A DNA stretch of 64,000 nt from SYAN01 sp049459795 (GCA_049459795.1 JBMUDS010000001.1:87807-151806); one strand, 5' to 3'. Shown: positions 53,696-62,176, counted from the stretch's first letter. Made by a program: numbers and translations. The notes: generated by a model from the sequence alone, not told the origin.

Positions 53696-54295
53696 CTACT
53701 CCAGCGCTCGCCAGCAGTACCAGGCCACATGGCTCCGATAGGGGCGGAATCGCTCACCTCTCTTCTGTAACTCCGCCGGGGAGATCTCACCCTTCATCCG
53801 GTGGATACGCTCCCATCCGCGACGAACACCGAGATCGCCGATCGGCCAGACATCAGGGCGGCCGACCTGGAAGATCAAGAACATCTCTACAGTCCAGGAA
53901 CCGATTCCGAAGAGTGGCAAGAGGCGTTCGAAAATCGCATCATCATCTTCGAGCAAGTGCAGCCGTGAGAAGCGGACTTCACTTTCGGCACTCGCAAGTT
54001 CCTTGATGGCTCGCGCTTTCGTCCCCGAGAGCCCGGCTTCTCGAAGTCTTCCGACACGTATCCTTTCGATGCGAGCAGGCGTTATGCCGCCTGTGAGCTT
54101 CTCGACTCGAGCGATGATCGTCGCAGCCGCCTTCGTCGAGAGTTGTTGCGAGATAATCGAGGTAGCGAGCGAACGGAAGTTGCTCTCCTTTCGAGGCGTG
54201 CTTCCGATCGGGCAGAATCCGGAACGTTCGATGACGGGGGCGAACCTCGGTTCTTCTGCGATGATCTTTCGTGCGATCTTTGCAGCACTTGTCAC
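53696..54295 (-). CDS. DNA-3-methyladenine glycosylase II (AlkA-like)
   Basis: A 199-residue HhH-GPD glycosylase that removes alkylated bases. The helix-hairpin-helix and catalytic Asp are in LFGIGSWTVEMFLIFQVGRPDVWPIGDLGVRRGW. It lacks the N-terminal TBP-like domain of E. coli AlkA and has no Fe-S cysteines. A -10 TAGGCT lies six bases before the GTG start. It is divergent from the LacI regulator. Confidence 0.85.
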   Translation of the reverse strand: MTSAAKIARKIIAEEPRFAPVIERSGFCPIGSTPRKESNFRSLATSIISQQLSTKAAATIIARVEKLTGGITPARIERIRVGRLREAGLSGTKARAIKELASAESEVRFSRLHLLEDDDAIFERLLPLFGIGSWTVEMFLIFQVGRPDVWPIGDLGVRRGWERIHRMKGEISPAELQKRGERFRPYRSHVAWYCWRALE

Positions 54296-54301
54296 GAGGA
54301 G

Positions 54302-54307
54302 AGCCTA
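54302..54307 (-). promoter_or_regulatory. -10 element of the glycosylase gene
   Basis: TAGGCT on the minus strand, six bases before GTG 54295. Confidence 0.5.
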
Positions 54308-54342
54308 AGTCTTGCCTGGGTTTCTGAAATATCGGCTGGTCA

Positions 54343-54395
54343 TTTTCAGCAACAGCCTCTATTTTTCTCCCGAACCGCCAGTTTTCAGCAAATTT
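54343..54395 (+). promoter_or_regulatory. Repeated element ahead of the LacI-type gene
   Basis: TTTTCAGCAA occurs at 54343-54352 and again at 54382-54391, 39 bases apart. The second copy lies in an imperfect palindrome TCAGCAAATTTCTGA. These could be operators for the regulator encoded downstream, though no strong LacI-family CG-centred palindrome is seen. Confidence 0.4.
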
Positions 54396-54416
54396 CTGAT
54401 TCGAGAGTGGCCCCAT

Positions 54417-55436
54417 ATGACATCGCAGGGCGAACGTGCCGGCATCAAGGATGTGGCAGACCTAGCTGGGGTATCAATCGCAACGGTCTCGAGAGCTCTT
54501 CGAGGCATGCAACATGTCTCAGTCGAGACTAGGAAGCGAATCCTCGAGGCAGCCGAGCGGCTCGATTATCCGATTCCGCTCTCCCCGAATAAACGGATCT
54601 ACGGTCGCACCAATAGCGTTGGAGTCGTCGCGCCCTACGTATCTCGGTGGTATTTCGCACAGGTGATCAACGGAGTGGAGGGCGCGCTCCGAGAATCCGG
54701 TCTCGACCTCCTGCTCTACAACTTCAGTCAGATGAAAGGGCGCGAGCGTCTCTTCCAACATCAACTCCTCAAAGGTCGAGTCGATGCTTTGATCGTGATC
54801 AGCCTGCCACCAACTGAGGAGGAGTTCGAATCGATGCTCAGTCTCGGGATTCCGATCGCCCTCGTCGGAATGCATCATGAGAATTGCTCGTCTGTCGCTA
54901 TCGATGATGTCGCAGCAGCACGTACTGCGACTCGACATCTCGTCAATCAAGGACATAAGGAGATCGCGATCATCTCTGGGAGCCCGAAGGATCCATTCAA
55001 CTTCAGCGTGCCGCAAGATCGAAGGAAGGGGTTCATCGAAGTATTAGCAGAGAGTGGACTCTCTTGGGATCCTTCGCGCGAAGTATTCGGAGAGTTCACG
55101 ATGCAAGGCGCTGAACGCGCTATCGACGAACTCCTTGCGAGACCGAATCGACCGACCGCGATCTTCGCACAGTCTGATGAGATGGCGATTGGTGCTATGC
55201 GGGCTATTCGCCGCCATGGATTACGAGTACCTGAAGATGTGTCACTGATTGGTTTCGATGGACATGAGATGGCTGAATTCTTCGACCTCACCACCATCGA
55301 GCAGCCGGTGACTCGGATGGGCGAGATGGCCGCCTGGTCGATCACGGAGAAATTGAAGAATCCCTCGAGTGAATTCCACTCGCTGACTTTGCCGACCACC
55401 TTAGTAGTGAGAAATTCGACCGCGCGGACAAGTTGA
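54417..55436 (+). CDS. LacI family transcriptional regulator
   Basis: A 339-residue repressor: HTH IKDVADLAGVSIATVSRALRG, hinge, and a periplasmic-binding-like effector domain (SVGVVAPYVSRWYFAQVINGVE ... SLIGFDGHEMAEFF). The effector is unknown. ATG 54417 is preferred over an upstream in-frame start at 54312 since the HTH begins right after it and GAGTGG precedes. It is followed by a C-S lyase and an oxidoreductase that it may control. Confidence 0.87.
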   Translation: MTSQGERAGIKDVADLAGVSIATVSRALRGMQHVSVETRKRILEAAERLDYPIPLSPNKRIYGRTNSVGVVAPYVSRWYFAQVINGVEGALRESGLDLLLYNFSQMKGRERLFQHQLLKGRVDALIVISLPPTEEEFESMLSLGIPIALVGMHHENCSSVAIDDVAAARTATRHLVNQGHKEIAIISGSPKDPFNFSVPQDRRKGFIEVLAESGLSWDPSREVFGEFTMQGAERAIDELLARPNRPTAIFAQSDEMAIGAMRAIRRHGLRVPEDVSLIGFDGHEMAEFFDLTTIEQPVTRMGEMAAWSITEKLKNPSSEFHSLTLPTTLVVRNSTARTS

Positions 55437-55440
55437 GTAC

Positions 55441-55469
55441 TTGCCCTTGAAACGGGGCGGGATTACCCT
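55441..55469 (+). promoter_or_regulatory. Promoter of the PatB-like gene
   Basis: TTGCCC (55441-55446), 17-base spacer, TACCCT (55464-55469), then seven bases to the ATG at 55477. It is almost a copy of the whiB7 -35/-10 pair, and is the second clear two-box leaderless promoter. Confidence 0.6.
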
Positions 55470-55476
55470 CATCGAG

Positions 55477-56649
55477 ATGAGTGAGATCCGGATTCCGCCT
55501 CTTTCGGAACTTCGAAATCGTTCAAGTGAGAAGTGGCGTCGTTTTCCCGCAGATGTGCTCCCATTACCGGTTGCTGAGATGGATTATGAGATCGCCCCTG
55601 CGATTCGCGATCGCCTCATCGGGCTGGTCGAGCGTTCAGATACCGGATACCTAGGACCTATTCCCGAACTGGGCCGGGCGCTTCGAGATTTCTCCACGGT
55701 CAGGTGGGGCTTTGACTTCGATCCAGAGAGGGTTCGAATCGCTGTAGATGTTGGTGCAGCGATCGTCGAAGTCTCTCGACTCTTCGTCAATCCTGGCGAG
55801 AAAGTGATGATCAATTCACCGGTCTATCAGAACTTCTACAACTGGATCAAGGAATTGCATGCACTTCCATTCGATGCTCCACTACTCGAATCGGAACAGG
55901 GTGGCGAGAAGTCGTATCGATTGGATTTCGAAGCGATCGAGAAAGGATACGCATCTGGGGTCAAGGTCCACTTCCTTTGCCATCCCCACAACCCACTCGG
56001 AGTGATCTTCTCGAATCACGACCTTGCCAGGATCGCAGATCTCGCAAAGGAATATGGCGTGATCGTGATCTCCGATGAGATCCATTCGCCACTCGTCTAT
56101 CCCGATGAAGAGTTCCAACCTTTCCTCAATGTCTCAGAGAATGCACGCGCCGTCGGTGTCTCGGTGATCTCAGCGAGCAAGGCGTGGAATCTCGCCGGAT
56201 TGAAGTGCGCACAATTCCTCACTCTCGATGATCGGCTGCAGGAAATATTGAAGTCTCTTCCCGAAGCCGTCCACTTTCGAGCATCACTCTTCGGTGCAAT
56301 GGCAGCGGTAGCCGCTTACGATGAGAGTGGAGCGTGGCTTGATCACGTTCGAGGTGACTTGATGCGAAAGCTCGAACTCCTCAACGCACTACTCCTTCGG
56401 GAACTACCTGAGGCCTACCTCTTCCACTCTCACTTCGGATACCTGGGTTGGATCGATCTTCGTTCCTATGGGCTCGGGGATGAGCCAGCTAAGGAACTGC
56501 TCAATAAGGGCCGGGTGGCTCTCAATCCTGGTCATACCTATGGCCCTGGTGGGAGAGGTTTCGTTCGCTTCAATTTCGGCACCAGCGATGAGATCATCGA
56601 ATCAGCCATCCTTCGCATGAAGGATGTCTTGGAATCCGTAGATCGATGA
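55477..56649 (+). CDS. PatB/MalY-type C-S lyase aminotransferase
   Basis: A 390-residue PLP enzyme of the class I/II fold. It begins MSEIRIPPLSELRNRSSEKWRRFP with LPLPVAEMDYEIAPAI, the MalY/PatB hallmark; HPHNPLG and the PLP lysine in SASKAWNLAGLK follow. Such enzymes cleave cystathionine or cysteine conjugates to pyruvate, ammonia and a thiol. The internal ATG 55477 replaces the farther upstream TTG because of the promoter right before it. It overlaps the next gene by ATGA. Confidence 0.82.
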   Translation: MSEIRIPPLSELRNRSSEKWRRFPADVLPLPVAEMDYEIAPAIRDRLIGLVERSDTGYLGPIPELGRALRDFSTVRWGFDFDPERVRIAVDVGAAIVEVSRLFVNPGEKVMINSPVYQNFYNWIKELHALPFDAPLLESEQGGEKSYRLDFEAIEKGYASGVKVHFLCHPHNPLGVIFSNHDLARIADLAKEYGVIVISDEIHSPLVYPDEEFQPFLNVSENARAVGVSVISASKAWNLAGLKCAQFLTLDDRLQEILKSLPEAVHFRASLFGAMAAVAAYDESGAWLDHVRGDLMRKLELLNALLLRELPEAYLFHSHFGYLGWIDLRSYGLGDEPAKELLNKGRVALNPGHTYGPGGRGFVRFNFGTSDEIIESAILRMKDVLESVDR

Positions 56650-58202
56650 CGTCATCGTCGATAACCACCGATGTCGTCGTCGTCGGTGGTGGACATAACG
56701 GGCTGGTCGCTGCGGCATACCTCGCCAAGGCGGGACTGAAGGTTCGCCTCTTCGAAGGATCGGATCAATTGGGCGGTGCGACGGCGAGCAAGCGAGTGTT
56801 CGATGGTATCGATGCCAAGCTCTCGCGATACTCCTATCTCGTCTCATTGCTTCCGGACCAGATCGTCACGGATCTATCGCTCAATTTCGAGACCATCACA
56901 CGAACCATCTCTTCTTTCACGCCATGGCAAGAGTCGAGTGGTGATGACAAAGGATTGTTGATCAGTAACGATTGGAATAAGGCAAAGGATGCATTCGATG
57001 CATTAGGGCTTCGATCAGAGGGCGAGTCATGGCGTTCTTTCTATGACTCGATTGCATCTGTCGCACCGACGATCTCTAAGACCTTCTTGAAACCCTTGCC
57101 GACACGTCAAGAGATGCGCGATGCAATCGGTGAAGAACTTTTCGAACTTCTCTTTGTCAGGCCACTTGGCGAAAGTTTGGAGCGCTATTTCAAGGATGAT
57201 CGAGTCAAGGGCATCGTCCTGACCGATGGATTGATCGGAACGTTCACAGATCCCCATGAGCCTTCACTCTTGGCCAATCGTTGCTTCCTCTATCACCTCG
57301 TCGGAAACGGAGATGGTCAGTGGCGTGTACCGCGTGGTGGGATGGGTTCTCTCGTCACGGAATTGCGACGGGTTGCGGAGGGTTACGGGGTCATCATCGA
57401 AACGGGCAAGCCAGTCACCGCGATCGAGAGCGGCCGAGTGAGCCTCAACGATTCGACGATCGAGACCCGGTTCATCGTGGCAGCCTGTTCACCACGTGAA
57501 TTGGCAAGGCTCCGTGGTCTTCCCGAATCCGTGGCCCTCACGCCTGGATCGCAACTGAAGGTCAACATGGTCCTTACGCGCTTGCCACGGCTCAAGAGTG
57601 GTGTGGATCCACGTGACGCCTTCGCGGGGACGTTCCATATAGATGAGAGCTTCGATCAACTCCAGCTCGCTTATCGAGAGGCGATGAGTGGATCGTTACC
57701 GGAGACCATCCCTGCCGAGATCTATTGCCACACGCTCACTGATCCATCGATCCTCAGCAATGAATTGGTCGCTGCGGGTTATCACACCCTGACGCTCTTC
57801 GCCCTTCATACCCCGTACTCGCTCTTCATCTCAGATGTGGATCCATCGAGAAATGATTCGATCAAGCAGTTGGCTCTCAAACGCCTCATGAGACAACTCA
57901 ATGCTTACCTCATCGATCCGATCGAGGAGTGTTTAGCCCGAGATGCTCACGGTGATCTAGCAATCGAAGTGAAGTCTCCCGTCGATCTTGAACGCGAGAT
58001 TGGGTTGCCACTCGGCAATATCTTCCATGCAGACTTGACGTTCCCTTTTCGAGAGGAAGATGAGGGGTTGCAGTGGGGAAGTGAGACCGACAATCCGACG
58101 ATCTTCCTTGCTGGAGCAGGATCACGACGTGGTGGCGGAGTCTCAGGAATCGGCGGACATAACGCAGCGATGGCAATACTTTCGTATTTCTCGAATCCAT
58201 GA
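56646..58202 (+). CDS. FAD-dependent oxidoreductase, PYROXD2/phytoene-desaturase-like
   Basis: A 518-residue flavoprotein. The dinucleotide fold is VVVVGGGHNGLVAAAYLAKAGLKVRLFE, and the C-terminal FAD motif is NPTIFLAGAGSRRGGGVSGIGGHNAAM. The overall pattern fits the PYROXD2-like group related to carotenoid desaturases. No carotenoid genes are adjacent, so a desaturase role is doubtful. It is co-transcribed with the C-S lyase (ATGA overlap). Confidence 0.8.
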   Translation: MTSSSITTDVVVVGGGHNGLVAAAYLAKAGLKVRLFEGSDQLGGATASKRVFDGIDAKLSRYSYLVSLLPDQIVTDLSLNFETITRTISSFTPWQESSGDDKGLLISNDWNKAKDAFDALGLRSEGESWRSFYDSIASVAPTISKTFLKPLPTRQEMRDAIGEELFELLFVRPLGESLERYFKDDRVKGIVLTDGLIGTFTDPHEPSLLANRCFLYHLVGNGDGQWRVPRGGMGSLVTELRRVAEGYGVIIETGKPVTAIESGRVSLNDSTIETRFIVAACSPRELARLRGLPESVALTPGSQLKVNMVLTRLPRLKSGVDPRDAFAGTFHIDESFDQLQLAYREAMSGSLPETIPAEIYCHTLTDPSILSNELVAAGYHTLTLFALHTPYSLFISDVDPSRNDSIKQLALKRLMRQLNAYLIDPIEECLARDAHGDLAIEVKSPVDLEREIGLPLGNIFHADLTFPFREEDEGLQWGSETDNPTIFLAGAGSRRGGGVSGIGGHNAAMAILSYFSNP

Positions 58203-58238
58203 TCACTGATTGGAGTAGCAGCGAGCGAAGCAAAAGAG

Positions 58239-58244
58239 TAGGCT
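58239..58244 (+). promoter_or_regulatory. -10 element of the 51-residue membrane protein gene
   Basis: TAGGCT seven bases before ATG 58252. It supports that this very small frame is a real gene. Confidence 0.5.
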
Positions 58245-58251
58245 TTGGTTT

Positions 58252-58407
58252 ATGTTCAAGGTCATTAGAAGAGTAGTTGCACTCTTCGCACTTGCTGCCG
58301 TTGCAATCAAAGGAGTCTTTTCCTTCCTATCGTGGGTCGAGAAACAAGATGACCTGCAAGACAGTATCTGGATCGAAGATGAAGAAGAGTTGGAAGAAGT
58401 CCAATAA
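58252..58407 (+). CDS. Small membrane protein with acidic tail
   Basis: A 51-residue protein, MFKVIRRVVALFALAAVAIKGVFSF then a polar part ending in EDEEELEEVQ. One membrane helix with a positive N-terminus and strongly acidic cytoplasmic or external tail. I do not recognise it. The -10 at 58239 and the adjoining gene two bases downstream argue it is expressed. Confidence 0.55.
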   Translation: MFKVIRRVVALFALAAVAIKGVFSFLSWVEKQDDLQDSIWIEDEEELEEVQ

Positions 58408-58409
58408 GC

Positions 58410-58784
58410 ATGGCTGATACATATGTACCCGGCACCTGTAACCTCGGAAAATCAGAGGTAAGGCGACGCCAGACGGTCGCTCTCTTGGGTTTGGCTCTTG
58501 CCATCTTCTCTGGCTTTGGCCTTTGGGAGGGCTCACTCATCGCACGAGTGACTATCTTCTTGCCACTCTTCGTCTTCGCCACTGGTTACATTCAATCCAG
58601 GCGGAAGTTCTGCATGGCTTACGGATTCTCTGGCGCATTCAACCTCGGCAAGCTCGGAGAACTCTCCCGCGTGCAGGATCCAGTTGATCGTGCGGCTGAC
58701 CGAAAAACTGCGCTATCGATCTTGGGTCAAGCAGCATTGTTGGCGCTTGCACTTACGCTTGGCTATCTCGCAATCAGCGCATAG
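58410..58784 (+). CDS. Unrecognised small membrane protein
   Basis: A 124-residue protein with about four hydrophobic stretches (VALLGLALAIFSGFGLWE, RVTIFLPLFVFATGYI, a short one near MAYGFSGAF, and AALLALALTLGYLAIS). CNLGK near the N-terminus and FNLGKLG in the middle are similar, and two Cys (in GTCNLG and KFCMAY) may pair. No family comes to mind. It follows the 51-residue gene by two bases and probably shares its mRNA. Confidence 0.6.
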   Translation: MADTYVPGTCNLGKSEVRRRQTVALLGLALAIFSGFGLWEGSLIARVTIFLPLFVFATGYIQSRRKFCMAYGFSGAFNLGKLGELSRVQDPVDRAADRKTALSILGQAALLALALTLGYLAISA

Positions 58785-58837
58785 CTAATCCGAGATCTCA
58801 CACGAATCACCCATAAATAACTTGGCTCCAAGACCTT

Positions 58838-58849
58838 CACCTCGAGGTG
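58838..58849. repeat. 12-base palindrome ahead of hpf
   Basis: CACCTCGAGGTG, in the 156-base gap before hpf. It may be an operator; no T-run follows on either strand. A second CTCGAG lies about 20 bases on. Confidence 0.45.
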
Positions 58850-58940
58850 CTATCGGAGTAGCCTCGAGATGAGATCGGTCTAGGAAGAACACCTTGAAAG
58901 AACATGGGGAGCGATCTCTTGCGAGTGATGGGGGAGACGA

Positions 58941-59276
58941 ATGCAGATCATCATCCATAGCAAGAAGCAGAGCCTTGCCGAAGATTTCCACTCGATCGTC
59001 AATGAACGACTCAACAGGCTTGAACGATTCAAGATAGCAATCGATCGCCTCGATGTGACGGTCACTCATGAGGCGAATCCAAGGCAAGGTAAGGCATCAC
59101 ACAAGGTCTTGATCACGAGCCATGGCTCCGGTCCATTGGTACGAGCTGAGTCTTCTGGCTTCAACGATCTCGCGGCCTTCGATGCAGCGGCAGAGCGGGT
59201 CGAACTTCAACTACGAAAGCTCCATGAGAAGAGCAAGTCGATCAATCACGATTCGCTTCGCTACCGAGCGAACTGA
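58941..59276 (+). CDS. hpf: Ribosome hibernation promoting factor, short form
   Basis: A 111-residue HPF/YfiA protein: MQIIIHSKKQSLAEDFHSIVNERLNRLERF then VTVTHEANPRQGKASHKV. It would bind the 30S decoding centre during dormancy or stress. Actinobacterial HPFs are usually long (about 200-270 residues) with a C-terminal dimerisation domain, which this lacks. It is also displaced from its usual place between comF and secA. GGGGGAG seven bases upstream is a strong ribosome-binding site. Confidence 0.85.
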   Translation: MQIIIHSKKQSLAEDFHSIVNERLNRLERFKIAIDRLDVTVTHEANPRQGKASHKVLITSHGSGPLVRAESSGFNDLAAFDAAAERVELQLRKLHEKSKSINHDSLRYRAN

Positions 59277-59280
59277 ATCA

Positions 59281-59820
59281 TCAGATCTCTTGTAGACCTT
59301 CGATCAGGTTGTCAGTCGCCGAGTAGAAGGCGTCATAGAACGAGGTATCCCAGAATCCTTCCATTGGATCGAAACTTTCGCCCTCGATCTCACCCTCACC
59401 TTTGAGATAAGCGATCATCTCTTCTGTGGTTCCGATCCATTCTTGGATGTCGGATCGAAATTCCTCCTCAAGACATTCCGGCAACTTCTTCATCTGACGA
59501 TAGATGCGAAGGTCAGATTCCAATACGACACGGACGCTATCTGCGATTCGCTCGACTTCAGCTGCTCGTTCTTCCTTAGGTAGACCTTTGGCAAAGGCCA
59601 TCGACTGTCGGTGGTACCTCTTCCACAACGGGAATGAGATCTCTTCCTCAGCGACGATGAAGGATCGAAGTTCGTCGCAATTGACTATTGCGACCTCTTG
59701 ATTCTTCGGACGATTCTCGCGCTCACGATCTTGCAGTGAGAGGACGTTCCAACCGATTCCAGTGAATCCAAGGACGAGCGCGACCACCATTACCCAAATC
59801 GTGGCTCGTCGTAACCTCAT
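59281..59820 (-). CDS. Membrane-anchored extracytoplasmic protein, unknown
   Basis: A 179-residue protein with one N-terminal membrane helix (ATIWVMVVALVLGFTGIGWNVL) and a highly charged, helical external part; two Cys (NCDELR and PECLEE) could form a disulfide. No family recognised. It is divergent from argG and convergent with hpf. Confidence 0.6.
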   Translation of the reverse strand: MRLRRATIWVMVVALVLGFTGIGWNVLSLQDRERENRPKNQEVAIVNCDELRSFIVAEEEISFPLWKRYHRQSMAFAKGLPKEERAAEVERIADSVRVVLESDLRIYRQMKKLPECLEEEFRSDIQEWIGTTEEMIAYLKGEGEIEGESFDPMEGFWDTSFYDAFYSATDNLIEGLQEI

Positions 59821-59843
59821 GTCGGCATTCTTTCACGAGCCAG

Positions 59844-59849
59844 TAGGCT
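59844..59849 (+). promoter_or_regulatory. -10 element of argG
   Basis: TAGGCT six bases before GTG 59856. No -35 is evident. Confidence 0.5.
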
Positions 59850-59855
59850 TGCTCT

Positions 59856-61190
59856 GTGAGCGGAGTCGAATCAAAAGTTCTAGCAAAACTGCCAGTCGGT
59901 GAGAAGGTAGGCATCGCATTCTCCGGCGGGCTCGATACCTCAGTTGCTGTGGCATGGATGAGAGCTAAGGGTGCGATTCCTTGTACCTATACCGCGGATC
60001 TTGGTCAGTATGACGAGAGCGACATCGCATCGATCCCGGATCGGGCCAAGGTCTACGGCGCAGAGATCTCACGGCTCGTGGATTGCAAACTCCCATTGGT
60101 CGAAGAGGGTTTCGCAGCGATCGCGGCCGGCGCCTTTCACATCAGGACCGCAGGGAAGACCTACTTCAATACGACGCCACTGGGGCGAGCAGTCACTGGA
60201 ACCTTGCTAGTTCGCGCGATGCGCGAAGATGGCGTCTCCATCTGGGGCGACGGGTCAACTTATAAGGGCAATGACATCGAACGTTTCTATCGATATGGAT
60301 TGCTCGCAAACCCATCACTTCGAATCTATAAGCCATGGCTCGATCAAGACTTCGTCACTGAACTAGGTGGTCGCGCAGAGATGAGCGCATTCTTGACTGA
60401 CCAAGGACTTCCTTATCGTGACAGCGCAGAGAAGGCGTACTCCACGGATGCGAACATCCTTGGCGCGACCCACGAAGCGAAACTCTTGGAGCAACTCGAT
60501 ACATCGATGGAGATCGTGACTCCGATCATGGGTCTTGCTCATTGGGATCCGAAAGTTGCGATCGCCTCAGAGGATGTCCGGATAACCTTCCAGCAAGGAA
60601 GGCCGATTGCGATCAATGGCAAGGAATTCGAATCCGCTGTCGATCTGATGCGCGAAGCAAATGAGATCGGTGGTCGACATGGACTTGGCATGTCAGATCA
60701 AATCGAGAATCGGATCATCGAGGCTAAGTCGCGTGGCGTCTATGAAGCACCAGGGATGGCATTGCTCTTCATCGCATATGAGAGATTGTTGACTGCCATA
60801 CATAACGAAGACACCATCGCGAACTACCATGCAGAAGGCAGGCGCCTCGGTCGGCTACTGTATGAAGGCCGCTGGTTCGATCCGCAGGCATTGATGCTCC
60901 GTGAATCTTTGCAACGATGGGTTGCCTCTCAAGTCAGTGGCGAAGTCCTATTGAGATTGCGTCGAGGCGATGATTATTCGATTCTCGATACGACAAGTCC
61001 CAACGCCTCATATCACCCTGAGAAGTTATCGATGGAGCGAACCGAAGGCGCAGCTTTCGGTCCAGCGGATCGCATCGGCCAATTGACCATGCGAAATCTC
61101 GATATCGCAGATACGCGAGCTAAGTTGGAAACATATCTGAAACAGGGCCAGATCGAAAAAAGTAGTATGAATCTCATCGAGGGTCCGTAG
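59856..61190 (+). CDS. argG: Argininosuccinate synthase, E. coli-type long form
   Basis: A 444-residue enzyme that joins citrulline and aspartate using ATP. PP-motif GIAFSGGLDTSVAVAWM, then GAFHIRTAGKTYFNTTPLGRAVTGT, WGDGSTYKGNDIERFYRYGL and GMSDQIENRIIEAKSRG, which match the enterobacterial form from memory over most of its length. Most actinobacteria use a shorter (about 400) type. No other arginine gene is adjacent. Horizontal transfer is possible but base use is like its neighbours. Confidence 0.92.
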   Translation: MSGVESKVLAKLPVGEKVGIAFSGGLDTSVAVAWMRAKGAIPCTYTADLGQYDESDIASIPDRAKVYGAEISRLVDCKLPLVEEGFAAIAAGAFHIRTAGKTYFNTTPLGRAVTGTLLVRAMREDGVSIWGDGSTYKGNDIERFYRYGLLANPSLRIYKPWLDQDFVTELGGRAEMSAFLTDQGLPYRDSAEKAYSTDANILGATHEAKLLEQLDTSMEIVTPIMGLAHWDPKVAIASEDVRITFQQGRPIAINGKEFESAVDLMREANEIGGRHGLGMSDQIENRIIEAKSRGVYEAPGMALLFIAYERLLTAIHNEDTIANYHAEGRRLGRLLYEGRWFDPQALMLRESLQRWVASQVSGEVLLRLRRGDDYSILDTTSPNASYHPEKLSMERTEGAAFGPADRIGQLTMRNLDIADTRAKLETYLKQGQIEKSSMNLIEGP

Positions 61191-61258
61191 CGAATAAGAG
61201 AATCTCAGGTCTCACCCGCACCTTGAGAGTCTGAGCCGGTTTTTAAGGCTCTATTGCC

Positions 61259-61264
61259 TAAGAT
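61259..61264 (+). promoter_or_regulatory. -10 element of the cysD operon
   Basis: TAAGAT six bases before GTG 61271. The 80-base gap after argG also holds CTCAGGT...ACCTTGAG (about 61204-61227), a bulged hairpin, followed later by GGTTTTT. It could terminate argG or form a regulatory leader; I cannot identify a known riboswitch. Confidence 0.45.
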
Positions 61265-61270
61265 TCCTCC

Positions 61271-62176
61271 GTGCGTAGCTCAACCGCAATTCTGCGTGAA
61301 CTCGAGGATGAATCGATAGAGATCTTCAGGGAGACAGCTGTCGCATTCCGCAAACCCGTGATGCTCTATTCCATCGGCAAGGACTCGTCCGTCTTACTTC
61401 ACCTCGCTCGCAAAGCTTTCTATCCCGCACCAGTTCCATTTCCACTTCTTCACATCGATACCACATGGAAATTCCGCGAGATGATCACGTTCCGTGATGC
61501 GATCGCGAAGGAATATGGGCTCAATCTCTTGGTCCACACCAATCAAGATGGCGTCAAGGAGAATATCAATCCGTTCAATACCGGAGCCTCCGAGTACACC
61601 CGTGTGATGAAGACGGTCGCGCTTCGCCAAGCGCTCGATATGCATGGTTTCGATGCAGCAATCGGTGGATCTCGTCGTGACGAAGAACGATCACGCGCCA
61701 AAGAGCGGATCTTCTCAGTCCGGGAACCGGGTCATCGTTGGGATCCAAGACAGCAACGACCCGAACTCTGGCGCACTTACAACCCACGTCTTGCAGAGGC
61801 ACAGACGATGCGCGTCTTCCCACTCTCTGATTGGACCGAGCTCGATATCTGGCAGTACATCTACGAGAACGATGTCCCGGTCAACCCTCTTTATTTCGCA
61901 AAGGAGCGCCCGATCGTCTGGCGCGGCGAACAATTGATCATGGTCGATGACGATCGTTATCAACTCCGCGACGGCGAGAAGCCTGAGATGCGAAGGATCC
62001 GATTTCGAACCCTCGGGTGCTATCCGTTGACCGCAGGTGTGGAATCAGACGCGACGACCATCAGAGACATTCTTGAAGAGATCACCGAAGTGAAGCTCTC
62101 GGAGCGCGCCACTCGCTTGATCGATGGCGATAAGGAAGATTCGATGGAGAAGAAGAAGGTCGAGGGTTACTTCTGA
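61271..62176 (+). CDS. cysD: Sulfate adenylyltransferase subunit 2
   Basis: A 301-residue CysD. It is the catalytic PP-loop subunit that makes APS from sulfate and ATP with CysN. Motifs: MLYSIGKDSSVLLHL, LLHIDTTWKF, GGSRRDEERSRAKER, WTELDIWQYI and LGCYPLT. GTG start fixed by the -10 at 61259. Its stop overlaps the cysN-cysC ATG (TGATG). Confidence 0.92.
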   Translation: MRSSTAILRELEDESIEIFRETAVAFRKPVMLYSIGKDSSVLLHLARKAFYPAPVPFPLLHIDTTWKFREMITFRDAIAKEYGLNLLVHTNQDGVKENINPFNTGASEYTRVMKTVALRQALDMHGFDAAIGGSRRDEERSRAKERIFSVREPGHRWDPRQQRPELWRTYNPRLAEAQTMRVFPLSDWTELDIWQYIYENDVPVNPLYFAKERPIVWRGEQLIMVDDDRYQLRDGEKPEMRRIRFRTLGCYPLTAGVESDATTIRDILEEITEVKLSERATRLIDGDKEDSMEKKKVEGYF

